12,500 nucleotides of DNA from Trachelipus rathkii (GCA_015478945.1 JABUQX010103553.1:1-12500); one strand, 5' to 3'; numbered from the stretch's first letter, positions 1-8,602 are shown. Numbers and translations are program-made. The notes: generated from the sequence alone by a model not told the origin.

Positions 1-385
1 CCTACTAGTAGCACATAGGGTTAGCTGAGTATTCGGATCACACTAAATCGATATTTTATATGTGTATGTTATGATATTATATGACAACTCGAAGTATTTC
101 GCTGTTATGGTGCCTCCGTTTCTTTCCTTGCACATACTTTATTATAGATATATATAATATTATATCTGTTCTTAGTGGAATTCTCTTCACATCTTCTATA
201 GTGTTATTCCTACTTTATATATCAATTTAATCCCCTCATTTAAAAGCCTACGTCGTCTGTGCTCATTATCTTGGTTAGTTGAATTTGCAGTTCAAGATTG
301 ATATTTTTGATTATTTATAACACCCCTATCTTGTAATCACGGTGTATTTGTACCGCTGATGAGCGTGGTGACTTATCTGTTAAAA
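1..385. other. AT-rich single-copy flank, no gene seen
   Basis: Moderately AT-rich sequence without long open frames or recognisable protein blocks. The only structure noticed is a small imperfect hairpin near 338-367: outer arms CACG (338-341) and CGTG (364-367), inner arms GGT and ACC, and an unpaired strand holding CTGATGAG. It ends in an A-rich run at about 386 that leads directly into the first AT microsatellite. Confidence 0.6.
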
Positions 386-657
386 CAAAAAAAAAAATAA
401 ATAAATATATATATTATATATATAATATATAGTATATAATACTATTTAATAATTATTAATATTAATAATATATATATAGTATAATTATAGTATATATAAT
501 TATAAAATATATATATATATATATTATATTAAGTAATATATATAGTATTAATATATATATAGTATATGTATTATATATATATTATATTATATAGTATATA
601 TTATATTAATATATATATATTAATAATATTTATATATATAATATATTAATATATTAG
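386..657. repeat. Imperfect (AT)n microsatellite block 1
   Basis: Begins with an A run and AAAT-type repeats, then continues as TATA/ATAT units interrupted by ATTA, TAGT and AATA variants. Almost no C is present, and G occurs only as occasional single bases. This is an old, interrupted AT dinucleotide tract. No open frame here is meaningful. Confidence 0.9.
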
Positions 658-940
658 TGACTACTCATGTCAATAAATCCTTATGTATTTTTTTACTTAT
701 TTAAAATCATTATAAAAAATTTTAGGTATTAAATTTTTACAAATCTTAGATTGTAGATGATAAATTGTTGACGGTCATTAAGAGAACAGAAAATTTATTA
801 TTATGTAAATAAATTAGTTGAATATGAATAAGATGTAACCATATCAATATATATAAATCACATTATATTTTAAATATGTATAAAATAGAATATATATTAA
901 ATAAGTTATATTATATAAAGTGTCAACATTACATTCCTTT
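658..940. other. AT-rich single-copy island, no gene seen
   Basis: Complex but AT-rich sequence between two AT microsatellite blocks. All frames close quickly, and no protein motif, RNA gene or repeat end was recognised. Confidence 0.55.
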
Positions 941-1262
941 TTATAGTATATATATATATGTATATATAATTAATATATATAATAGTATATATATTAATTA
1001 ATAATATATTAAATTATTAATATATATTAAATATATATATATAATATATATATAATATATAATAATTATAATTATATATTAATTATAATATTATATAATA
1101 TTAATTTAATATATTAGTTAATAATAATATATATATATAATATTAATATATTATAATTTATATATTATTATAATAATTAATATATCATATATAATATAGT
1201 ATATATAATATATATTTATATATTATTTATTTATAATTTATATATTATACTTTAATATACTA
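941..1262. repeat. Imperfect (AT)n microsatellite block 2
   Basis: TATATA and AATTATA-type units with many ATTA and TTAAT interruptions and very few G or C bases. It has the same character as block 1 and could fold back on itself at many points, as AT dinucleotide tracts can. Confidence 0.9.
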
Positions 1263-1937
1263 CACTTTTATATATTCACTCACCATAGCTTATGTAGAGC
1301 GAGGGTAGTGTATATACGTCTAGCTATATCATTCGATCTAATACAATATATTATATAATATAATTAGTTATAATAATCCTGCGCTCGTGCTACTCGTGCT
1401 CAGTACACGAATTGACATTATAGAAACGATCTAATTTTTCGCAAATTTCACAAATTTTAGATAATATTTTCATATTTTTTTTTGCGAAAGTTGGTCAAAT
1501 AAATGAAATTGTTATAATGATCATAAATATAAAATGAATTATGCAAAATTGAGAAATAGAAATAGGGAAGAATAGCCGCTATTCAAATAATGATTTTAAC
1601 AACTATTAAAATTAGGATATCCGTGCCCAACAGGAATAGGGCGGACATAATACGTACTCTGTCAATCTTTAAATAGTATAAGAAATTGTCTTTTTAAATA
1701 CTCCCCTGTTTTTTTAACTGAATTTTGTTTTAACTTCATAAACATAATATACATTAATATTATTTTATAACAAAAAAGAGATATTTAATTACAACAAAAT
1801 AAAATATTTAAAATGTACTCAAATTTTTTTAAAACATTAGGAAAAAAAATGATTTTAAATTAATTAATAATAAGTTATCGTGAAATGTACAATAGAAAAC
1901 GATTATCATTAAAAAATTGTTTTAATAGGTAACTCAA
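1263..1937. other. Single-copy island, no gene recognised
   Basis: Contains the more balanced stretch 1263-1440 (for example around 1380-1410), then AT-rich unique sequence with A and T homopolymers. Small dyads are visible: GAATAGC (1570-1576) faces GCTATTC (1578-1584), and GGATATCC lies at 1615-1622. Frames are short and I recognise no product. It may be intergenic or intronic. Confidence 0.5.
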
Positions 1938-2160
1938 GTATATATATACTATATATATACATATATATATATATAATATACTTATATATATATAGTATAT
2001 ACTCAACTATACAACCTATTATAACTAATATATTATATATTATACTAACTATATATACGTATATTATATATATACTACTATAACATTATATACTAGAATA
2101 TTTAATAATACTACTATTAATACTTCTTATTAGTCATATTATATTATATATTATAATAAT
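1938..2160. repeat. Imperfect (AT)n microsatellite block 3
   Basis: TATATA units with increasing C, ACT and ATACTA interruptions toward the right. It grades into the G-poor sequence that follows rather than ending sharply. Confidence 0.75.
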
Positions 2161-3164
2161 ACACCTATATTAACTACCGCTCTTATTACCTACCTCATTA
2201 CCTGATACTTATACCCCTATACTATACTCCAGCATCTATCCTTTATTTAATACCATCCATTACCACCTTACCTTATTGCTAATACTCGGAACTCACACTC
2301 CTATATCACTTACATTCATATACTCCCTTAATCCCTATCCGTGAGTACCTGGTATTCATCACTCACAAACTCTATCCTATAACTATTATATATAGACTTA
2401 TCAAAAGGTATTCTATTTTTAATATATATACTCGATACGTACGAAAAGTATTATATATATACATGAATATACTATCCTTAGTTCTCACCGCTTCAATTTA
2501 CCTAATTATAATACATTAACTATATTAATTATCATATTACAATTTAGGTAAATTATTATACTAATATCACATCCTCTTATATACCCTCATATATATATAT
2601 ATACTATCAATCAACTATACTATATTCCTTAATCTCATCTCTATTACTATTACCTGCTAACCTCCATATAAAACCTATATAATATATATTTATGAGCTAT
2701 TACTATCAAAATAAAAACACATTATACTCTAATAAATAAAATATACTTTTTACCAACTATATATTATCTTCCTAGATACCTGCATTCATATATATAATAC
2801 CCACCACCTAATTGTTCTCCATTAAATAACGTTTTCTAAAATGTTATAGAAAACTAGTATAAAGGTAGTAACTATAAAATTATTTTTTTATTAAAACATA
2901 ACTTATTCTATAATACCTATTTGTGTAAATAAATCTATACCTAACCTCCTTTTCCTATAAGACTCTCAGACTATATCATCAGCACACATAACTCAGAGCT
3001 CCTCATGTCCTATCTTACGTATTATACTATTAGATGAAGACGAAGAGTAGCGTAGAATTCGAGGAGAGGACGAGTCCTCCTAGAGAGATGATCAGACTGC
3101 CCTAGAGCCCCTAACTGGCACGAGAGATAAGATACATAGTTACTCACACGTGTAAGCACATATC
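2161..3164. other. G-poor T/A/C-rich sequence of unknown origin
   Basis: The plus strand is built of T, A and C with few G bases. Many CTAC, TACC and ATACT words suggest a heavily interrupted ATAC-like simple tract, or a decayed G-rich element read from the other strand. A perfect 8-bp inverted repeat, GTTTTCTA (2831-2838) and TAGAAAAC (2847-2854), has an 8-base loop. Around 3040-3130 the composition becomes briefly purine-rich, with a short dyad GAGGAC/GTCCTC at 3066-3079. No gene or recognisable LINE tail was found. Confidence 0.45.
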
Positions 3165-4083
3165 CTTAAAAATCTTTTAACTTCTTCCACTGTGCCCACA
3201 GTACTCTAACTTTGCCTCCTCCTCTTTTCCTCCTCCTCAAACTAACACTTACACTTCTTACCTATGTTTATTTTAAAGTCCCCTTTTGGGTCCACACATT
3301 CTCTCATGAACTGCCCCTCACCAGATTCCTCAACCCTTCCGCACTCTTGCCACTGCAGGGCAGTAATCCGTCCGCAAACATAATCATGTTCACTCCCTTC
3401 CCTATCATTCCATTAATACAATTCCACCCCCTCCCCCTCCCTCACCATCCTCTTGCAAACACTCTCCATAAACAAATTGAATAGCCACGGCCACATTATT
3501 ACACACCCCTGTCTCAATCCTCTCACCACTCCGAAACATCTCACTCTCCCCTCCTAAACACTCCACACATTCTACTATTCTTATAGAACGCCCTAATACC
3601 TTTACCTATTTTACCCCCCACTCCATTTTCCTACAACACCCTCCACAATTCACCCCTCCTCCCTCTATCATATGCTTCTCTAAATCTAAAAAACACCCAT
3701 AAACTTTCCCTTTCCTCTTCCTCTTTTCCTCATCAAGCATCTTCGGATGGCACATTTGCCACGACACCCTCTTCCCTCCCCCTAAATCCTCCTTGTTCTT
3801 CCCCTATTTCCCCTCCGTTAAACCTCTCAATCTCTCAATCAGTATTTCCCATACACTATCCCTACCACACTTAAAAGACACATACCTCCCTCTATAAATC
3901 CCACATTCCATCCTATCCCCTTTCCCCTTATACAGTGGAACCAAACAACCATCCTCTCAATCCTGTGGTACCTCTCCCATCCTCCAACATATATTATATA
4001 TCCTATACAGCCATTCTCCACCCCTTTAATCCTCCCTTCTGCACATTTTCCATTCTCACACCATCCAGACCTGCGGACTTTGC
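3165..4083 (-). pseudogene. LINE reverse transcriptase domain, broken and C-terminally truncated
   Basis: The enzyme would copy LINE RNA into DNA. Blocks in order on the minus strand are SAGLDGVRMENVQKGG (from about 4077), closed by a TAG at 4003-4005; a stretch on another frame (3839-4021) ending in CLLSVVGIVYGK; motif A as FLDLEK (3675-3692) and AYDR (3664-3675), which overlap by one base and so show a one-base loss; GLRQGCVIMWPWLFNLFM from 3520, open until TAA at 3413-3415; and MIMFADGLLPC around 3355-3384. The usual FADD/YADD catalytic pair reads FADG here, so one metal-binding Asp is absent. After about 3200 only a weak VEEVKRF-like piece remains and the thumb and C-terminal part are not recognisable. 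The copy is dead. Confidence 0.87.
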
Positions 4084-4104
4084 CCTTTTTTTCCTTTATT
4101 CAAT

Positions 4105-4870
4105 GCCCTAATAATTTCCTCCATTTGTATTTCATCCTCCCCTCCCTCCACTTCTCTTAAATGTCCCAACTTGCAAAATTGATTAACCTATCACTCCTAA
4201 TTCAAAATAATCACTAAAACTTCTCATCCTCCTCACCCCATCCTCTCCTCCTATCCACTCCCCCTCTCCTCCTTAATCCTCTCCCCCAACCCTCCTTCTT
4301 CTTCCTTATTTTTTATTTCCGCTTCTTTCCAGAACATTTTGCTCCCCGATTCAAAATTTTCGTCACTTTGCTACAACCACTTCATTTTGTGCTCTTCCTC
4401 TTCACCCTCTTCCAACCGCCCTCTTGCTTCCACTCTAGCCACAGTTCTGTTATTCCATCCCAACTTTCCTGCTCTCCTAACTCCCCAACCACTTCACATA
4501 GCCTCCTTTTTCCTTTTCACCACCTCCTTTCACTCCTCACCCAGCATTCACTCCCTTTCCTTCTATCTTGCACCACCCTTTTTACTCCACTACCTTTCTG
4601 GCCTCTACAGTCATAACTGCCCTCTTTAAATTCTCCATCCATTCCCCCTCGCACATGCCCCAATTTCCGTCCCTCTCACGTTTCTCCCCCTATCCTCATA
4701 CCTCTCCTAAACTCCCTCTTGCATTCCGTATCCTCTAATTTTTCCACTTTTATCACTTCTACTCTCCTTTTTCTCCCCTCTCCCTAACCTGTAACCCGTC
4801 CTCCCATTCTAATGCTGCAACCAACCAAATAGTGCATCCGAAATATCCCCTCCCGCCCCCTCTTAAATCA
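4105..4870 (-). pseudogene. LINE linker between endonuclease and reverse transcriptase, broken
   Basis: This is the charged, helical region that joins the two enzymatic domains of APE-type LINE proteins. The best blocks are EVVKRKKEA (4500-4526), followed by a one-base disruption in what should continue as an aromatic/Lys/Trp segment, and FESGSKMFWKEA (4320-4355), a common signature shortly before the reverse transcriptase. Glu/Lys-rich pieces lie between them. The two plus-strand open frames that cover part of it (4339-4629 and 4368-4616) are antisense pyrimidine-rich shadows of this coding strand and are not genes. Breaks are mostly single-base length changes, so meaning is kept locally while the frame is lost. 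Confidence 0.75.
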
Positions 4871-4899
4871 TTTACGATCTAATAATCTACCTCTATCCT

Positions 4900-5550
4900 T
4901 TCCATTTACACACACACATAATCCAGTACCGCCTTCCCCCCGTTATCTCACTCTTCTGTTAAATACTTATGATTTTCATCTTTTTTTAAACCACGTAGTT
5001 ACATTCATTCTCCTTTCAACACACAACTCTAAAAGACTTTCTCCATTATATCATTCCTCTCCCCTACCCCCAAATGGTCCTATTATTCTCCCACCCCCTC
5101 CCTTCCACTCCAGCATTCAAATCCCCCAATTAGACAAATTTTATCATTTACCCCGAAAACTTTCCCAACACTCATTCAATTCAATCCAAAATCTTTCTCT
5201 CCCTCCTCCCCGCTCCATTCACAGGTGCAATAAGCACATATAACACCCACCACTTCCCCCCGAATTTCGCTTTTTAACCCACATTATCTCTCGGCACTCA
5301 CTTGCTACACCATCCCTTACCTTTTCCCACATATCTCTTCCTCATAACTATTCCCACCCTTCCCTCGCCCTCACCCTCTCATTCACCCCAGATATCATAC
5401 CCTTTGTAAATTTTCCAAAATCATTAGAAAGCCCATATTATATTAGATTAGTTTATCCCTAACGACACCCAACCTTTTCTCTTTTCAAACATTAGCCCCA
5501 CTTCCTCCCTCTTCAAATCCTTGTTCGTTTTCCCCTCTCACATTCATACA
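4900..5550 (-). pseudogene. LINE endonuclease domain, broken (EEP/APE-like)
   Basis: The endonuclease-exonuclease-phosphatase fold makes the first-strand nick for target-primed reverse transcription. Visible pieces, reading down the minus strand, are MNVRGENEQGFEEGG from 5547, ending at a TGA at 5485-5487; an Asn/Arg-rich stretch near 5345-5395; a hydrophobic strand near 5210-5256; LGDLNAGV at 5106-5129; and VLDYVCV at 4909-4929. The GDLNA block is the family's conserved catalytic Asp/Asn strand, and the later D in VLDYV corresponds to the C-terminal Asp region. A TAA immediately precedes LGDLNAGV, and a TAA directly follows VLDYVCV. In the relatives I know of, the residue after GDLNA is usually R or H; here it is G. 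The domain is of roughly normal length but carries several stops and frame changes, so it is inactive. Confidence 0.82.
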
Positions 5551-5667
5551 TCCAACCCCTAATTACCCCTCTCCTCCCCATCCTTTTCCCTTCTTCTAAA
5601 TAATAAACCCAGGCTGCAGAACAGCTTTATGGACCCCCCCTTAGCACTTCCCCAACAACCTAAAGGT

Positions 5668-5690
5668 TATATATATATATATATATATTG
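5668..5690. repeat. Short perfect (AT)n tract at the LINE 5' side
   Basis: About ten uninterrupted TA dinucleotides, immediately preceded by AACCTAAAGGTT. It separates the pyrimidine-rich LINE side from a purine-rich stretch on the right, so it marks an abrupt compositional boundary. Confidence 0.85.
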
Positions 5691-5703
5691 AGCTTGGACG
5701 TTG

Positions 5704-5725
5704 TCTTGGATGGTCTTGGATGGTC
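5704..5725 (+). repeat. Two tandem copies of a 10-bp unit
   Basis: TCTTGGATGG occurs at 5704-5713 and again at 5714-5723, followed by TC. This is a simple recent duplication, too short to name as a minisatellite. Confidence 0.8.
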
Positions 5726-5738
5726 GCAGAAAATTTAG

Positions 5739-5933
5739 AAGGATGGAGAAGAAAACAGAAGAGGAGCAACAAGAAATGAGGAGAAGCAGCGAAGGTCTGA
5801 AGAAATGATTATTAACACCTGGTTGGAAGAAGATTCTGTAAAGAAGAAAGATCTTGCAATTGGAGTGGGTACATTTGAAGCAGTTGAAAATTTGAAAATT
5901 AATATTTTTGTATTTGGTATTTATTTTCGATGA
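5739..5933 (+). other. Unrecognised 64-codon open frame in purine-rich sequence
   Basis: After an in-frame TAG at 5736-5738 the frame stays open to a TGA at 5931-5933. The first ATG in this frame is at 5805-5807, leaving 42 codons that begin MIINTWLEEDSVKKKDLAIG. The first half is rich in Arg, Glu and Lys because the DNA is nearly all purine, and the second half has a more ordinary composition. I do not recognise a domain. It could be a fragment of an exon, a piece of another transposon protein, or chance: an open frame of this length is not rare in purine-rich sequence. The purine-rich part ends at about 5880 and normal AT-rich sequence follows. Confidence 0.15.
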
Positions 5934-6379
5934 AAAAATATTTCTTTGCTTTTTTTACAATAATAATTAGCCATCAGAATTATTATCATCTGTCTGGACT
6001 ATTGAACTGATCAATCAATGTTTGAAAATATTAGATTTGTTATAATGTGAATAACAAATGAAAGATAAACTATGATGTAAAGATATAGTATATTGTAAAA
6101 ATAAGTCATATAGCGTAAAGTAATATTAAAAAAAAAAAGATTAAATGTAGATATAGATAAATTGTGTTCTTGAACTATATTCGGATTAGTTTGGTACGAA
6201 CAATAGAATTCAAATTTTAAAAAAAATTATAAAATATTATTATGTTATATGGACGGATGTATATTTTAGTTCAATAAAGATGGTCACCGATAGAATATTG
6301 AAGGATTATAATAATGAAAATCTATAATATTAATATATAACTATATTAGGTACTGTTTATACAGTAGACTATTGACCTA
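5934..6379. other. AT-rich single-copy sequence, no gene seen
   Basis: Complex AT-rich sequence with A and T runs. All frames are short, and no RNA gene, repeat end or protein motif was recognised. Confidence 0.55.
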
Positions 6380-7220
6380 TATAGGATATGTATATATAAT
6401 ATATATTATATATAATATATATATATATAGCTATCTATATCTATATATTTATATAATCCTATTTTACTACTAGAATTATATCTATATATCTATATTATTA
6501 TAAGCCTATAAACCTATAATATATATATATATATATATCTTCACTCATATATTAACTACATATATATTTATATATTATCATATATTTATTGTATAATTTC
6601 TTTTTTTATATTATATATACTATTTATATTTATATCTAATATATATATAATAATATTATAGGTTTCTATATATATGATATCTTACGTCTTATTATTATAT
6701 ATATATTATTAATATCTAATATATATTCTATAATATAGTATAATATATACTATATAGATATATATATAATATATATATATATCAGTATATATATATATAT
6801 ATATTTATATATATGGTATATAATAATATATATATTATAATATTTACTATTACTATATATATATATATAATATTATATCTATATCAGCTACAATATATAT
6901 ATATATATAATATATTATAATATCTACCTGTTACATAGGATATAGTAAGATCGTACCTAGCACTATTGGTATAGTCACTTATATATTATTTTTTTTACGA
7001 ATATATTATATGTATTGTTGATATACTATAGGGTTATATTATATATATATTAATTACTATATATCTATAATATTATATATATATTATAATATTATTATAT
7101 TCTATATAAATATATATTATATACTTACTATGATATATATATATATATATATATAATATATAGATATAATATATATATATATATATATATAATACTATAT
7201 TATATATATATATATATATA

Positions 7221-7258
<38 letters not shown>

Positions 7259-7416
7259 TTATATATCATAATATATATATATATATAATATTATATATAA
7301 TTATAAAAAATATATATATAATATATAACTATATATATATATAATATATATACCTAATATATATACTATATATAATTAGATATTATATTATATCATACTA
7401 TATATACTATATATAG

Positions 7417-7465
<49 letters not shown>

Positions 7466-7488
7466 ATATAATATAATATATATTTAAA
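6380..7488. repeat. Long imperfect (AT)n microsatellite block 4
   Basis: The longest AT block fully inside the window. It is mostly TATATA with AATA, ATAC, ATAG and CTATAT interruptions, plus a few small complex inserts (for example around 6925-7020). A perfect TA run of about 36 bases lies at 7423-7458 near its right end. The tract is non-coding. Confidence 0.92.
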
Positions 7489-7792
7489 ACTGTTGCTTCA
7501 GTTTCTGTTCAGTAAGTTAGTGAGTAAGATGACCAGAGATTTTAACAGCTTCAGATTTGGAGGAGGTGAAAGTGGGTGGTAGTAGTTTTCAATTCCAAGT
7601 AGAACCTTAATTAGTGGTAGAGATAGATAGGAAACTGAATAATATAGAGAAATTTTGGAAAAAAGATTAGGGTAAATAGTTTAGGAAAAAATCTGTAATA
7701 TAACCCCCCCCCTCTTCCCCCCCCCCCATAAAATAAACACACTTAATCTGATGAATATTAAAGCAATATTTTTTTCGAATTGTTAATCGAAA
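7489..7792. other. Single-copy island start, no gene recognised
   Basis: Complex sequence, locally purine-rich (about 7540-7690), with GGTAGTAG and AGATAGATAG words, then a double poly-C run and AT-rich sequence. No protein block was recognised. It is the upstream flank of the candidate spliced transcript at 7793-8157. Confidence 0.5.
7704..7727 (+). repeat. Double poly-C run (C9 TCTT C11)
   Basis: Nine C bases, TCTT, then eleven C bases. The minus strand therefore carries two long G runs that could supply the four G tracts of a quadruplex, and the plus strand could form an i-motif. Run lengths in such homopolymers are also prone to sequencing error. Confidence 0.9.
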
Positions 7793-8157
7793 ATGTGCAG
7801 AAAAAACCATTGTTCAAAGTATGATCAAAGAGGTATGTATTGGTTATTAAACAATAAAAGGATACCTAGCAAAATAATTAAAAAATATTAAATTTTTATT
7901 TTATTATATTTTCTTAATTTTTATAATCCCTATATTAATTTATAGTTTTAGTACATTTACAGTTCCAAAGATTCACAATTGTGTTCATCGACTGAAAAGA
8001 GAATTCTCCTTATCTGGACTACAAAATTTTCTCAATAAGAAGGTAAGTTTATCAAAGTATTTACGATTTTGTTCTGAAAAATTTTAGGCACTGACTCACA
8101 ATTTTTTATTTATAGTACCTTAGTAGAGCATATGAAAATTTCATAAACAACGTCTAA
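7793..8157 (+). CDS. Candidate three-exon small gene (hypothetical)
   Basis: This model rests on splice-like signals, not homology. Exon 1 runs 7793-7832 from an ATG that follows an in-frame TAA (7784-7786). It reads MCRKNHCSKYDQR and ends at GAG/GTATGT. Exon 2 is 7963-8042 after a CAG acceptor; it includes RLKREFSLSGLQNFL and ends at a consensus AAG/GTAAGT. Exon 3 starts at 8116 after a T-rich TTTATAG acceptor, reads YLSRAYENFINNV and stops at TAA 8155-8157. Phases agree across both junctions, giving about 53 residues; the introns would be 130 and 73 bases. No signal peptide or membrane segment is obvious, and I do not recognise the family. Exon 1 may instead be internal, with CAG at 7798-7800 as its acceptor. 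Weak points are earlier AGs at 7945 and 7951 that could be used first, a competing frame with the 7952 acceptor, and the ease of finding GT/AG pairs in AT-rich DNA. Confidence 0.25.
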
Positions 8158-8210
8158 AGCATGATATTCAAATATGTTATAAAGTACTGAAATTATTCCA
8201 GCAAAACATA

Positions 8211-8216
8211 AATAAA
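8211..8216 (+). terminator. Possible polyadenylation signal AATAAA
   Basis: A canonical AATAAA lies 54 bases after the TAA of the candidate spliced gene, a reasonable distance for a short 3' untranslated region. The hexamer is common by chance in AT-rich DNA, so it supports the gene model only weakly. Confidence 0.2.
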
Positions 8217-8277
8217 GATACAAACAAAAGGGTGTCCATTCTTTTAGCACACCACGTAAGTTCATTCGACCATCCCC

Positions 8278-8406
8278 GCAATTTCTTACCTTCACGAAAT
8301 GACCTCTGTGTCCTCGAGTGACACACCTTCTTTCCACTTTACGGACAAACCGACACTTACTGTGACCCATATTGAAAACGTTTCCCTCCTTTCTCATATT
8401 TCTGCA
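8278..8406 (-). pseudogene. Possible decayed CCHC zinc-knuckle relic (retroelement Gag-like)
   Basis: The minus-strand frame here is rich in Cys, His, Arg and Lys and hydrophobic-poor, unlike the surrounding AT-rich frames. Two places keep zinc-knuckle spacing (C-x2-C-x4-H-x4-C) in part. The first begins with the Cys at 8404-8406 and has the R-K-E-G core, with Met, Asn and Gly where Cys, His and Cys are expected. The second is CVTRGHRGH, with Cys, Arg and His at the three ligand spacings, and ends with Cys at 8278-8280, two residues beyond the expected place. A KCRF piece lies between them. Such knuckles bind nucleic acid in Gag proteins of LTR elements, in some LINE ORF1 proteins and in CNBP-type cellular proteins. 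I see no protease or polymerase beside it. The frame continues to 8110 with unrelated sequence, and an in-frame TAA lies just upstream at 8425-8427. Confidence 0.3.
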
Positions 8407-8602
8407 ATTTTTCTCAGACGTCAATTATTGTCTTTGATAGTAAAACTTAACGGCGGTATACTTCACCTATTATTGCTCACCTCTGATGATAGTCGTAACA
8501 CGTCTAATGGTACGTGTATATCTGCTTACGAAGATAGTTCAGATGCAACGGACTGATATTTATCTCAGCTTTTTCAGAAACGCTGCCAATTCCTAATGAT
8601 GA
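8407..8602. other. Single-copy sequence right of the zinc-knuckle relic
   Basis: Better-balanced composition than most of the window. A plus-strand ATG open frame (8299-8556, 85 residues, Ser/Thr-rich) crosses it and overlaps the minus-strand relic antisense. I recognise no domain in it. The minus strand here has stops in all frames, so any Gag-like sequence does not extend intact in this direction. Confidence 0.45.

Larger units (their letters stand above)
3165..5640 (-). mobile_element. Degraded non-LTR retrotransposon (LINE) with endonuclease, linker and reverse transcriptase
   Basis: Read on the minus strand, this stretch gives in order an endonuclease start (MNVRG, 5533-5547), an endonuclease core (LGDLNAGV, 5106-5129, and VLDYVCV, 4909-4929), a lysine-rich linker (EVVKRKKEA, 4500-4526, and FESGSKMFWKEA, 4320-4355), then reverse transcriptase blocks from AKSAGLDGV (from 4083) down to FADG (3367-3378). 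This order is that of APE-type LINEs, which nick target DNA and copy their RNA into the break. The blocks lie in all three minus frames, separated by stops and single-base frame changes, so the copy cannot encode the enzyme. The coding strand is G-rich and C-poor, so the plus strand looks pyrimidine-rich. Both ends are soft: recognition fades near 3165, before the normal C-terminal part, and near 5600 on the other side. No poly-A tail, ORF1 or target-site duplication was identified. I cannot assign the clade with confidence. Confidence 0.88.

Noticed and set aside
356..363. CTGATGAG, the first conserved core of a hammerhead ribozyme, inside a small hairpin
   Set aside because: No GAAA core follows at the right place, no third stem closes, and the pairing around it is only a few bases.
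386..657. Possible TATA boxes and origins in the AT tracts
   Set aside because: TATA-like words occur everywhere in these tracts and carry no positional information without a gene beside them.
3066..3079. GAGGACGAGTCCTC dyad resembling a hammerhead stem II
   Set aside because: The surrounding core bases CTGATGA and GAAA are not in place on either strand; it is only a short palindrome.
3212..3484. Plus-strand 90-residue open frame rich in Pro and Leu
   Set aside because: It is the antisense of the LINE reverse transcriptase region; the pyrimidine-rich strand yields Pro/Leu/Ser frames without stops.
4339..4629. Plus-strand Ser/Leu/Pro-rich open frames, including 4368-4616
   Set aside because: They are antisense to the LINE linker, whose conserved blocks are read on the minus strand.
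5655..5668. AACCTAAAGGTT, reminiscent of the arthropod telomere unit TTAGG
   Set aside because: There is a single occurrence with no tandem array; it is a short dyad only.
8299..8556. Plus-strand 85-residue ATG open frame, Ser/Thr-rich
   Set aside because: No domain, signal or splice context was recognised, and it is antisense to the zinc-knuckle-like frame. It cannot be excluded but is not supported.
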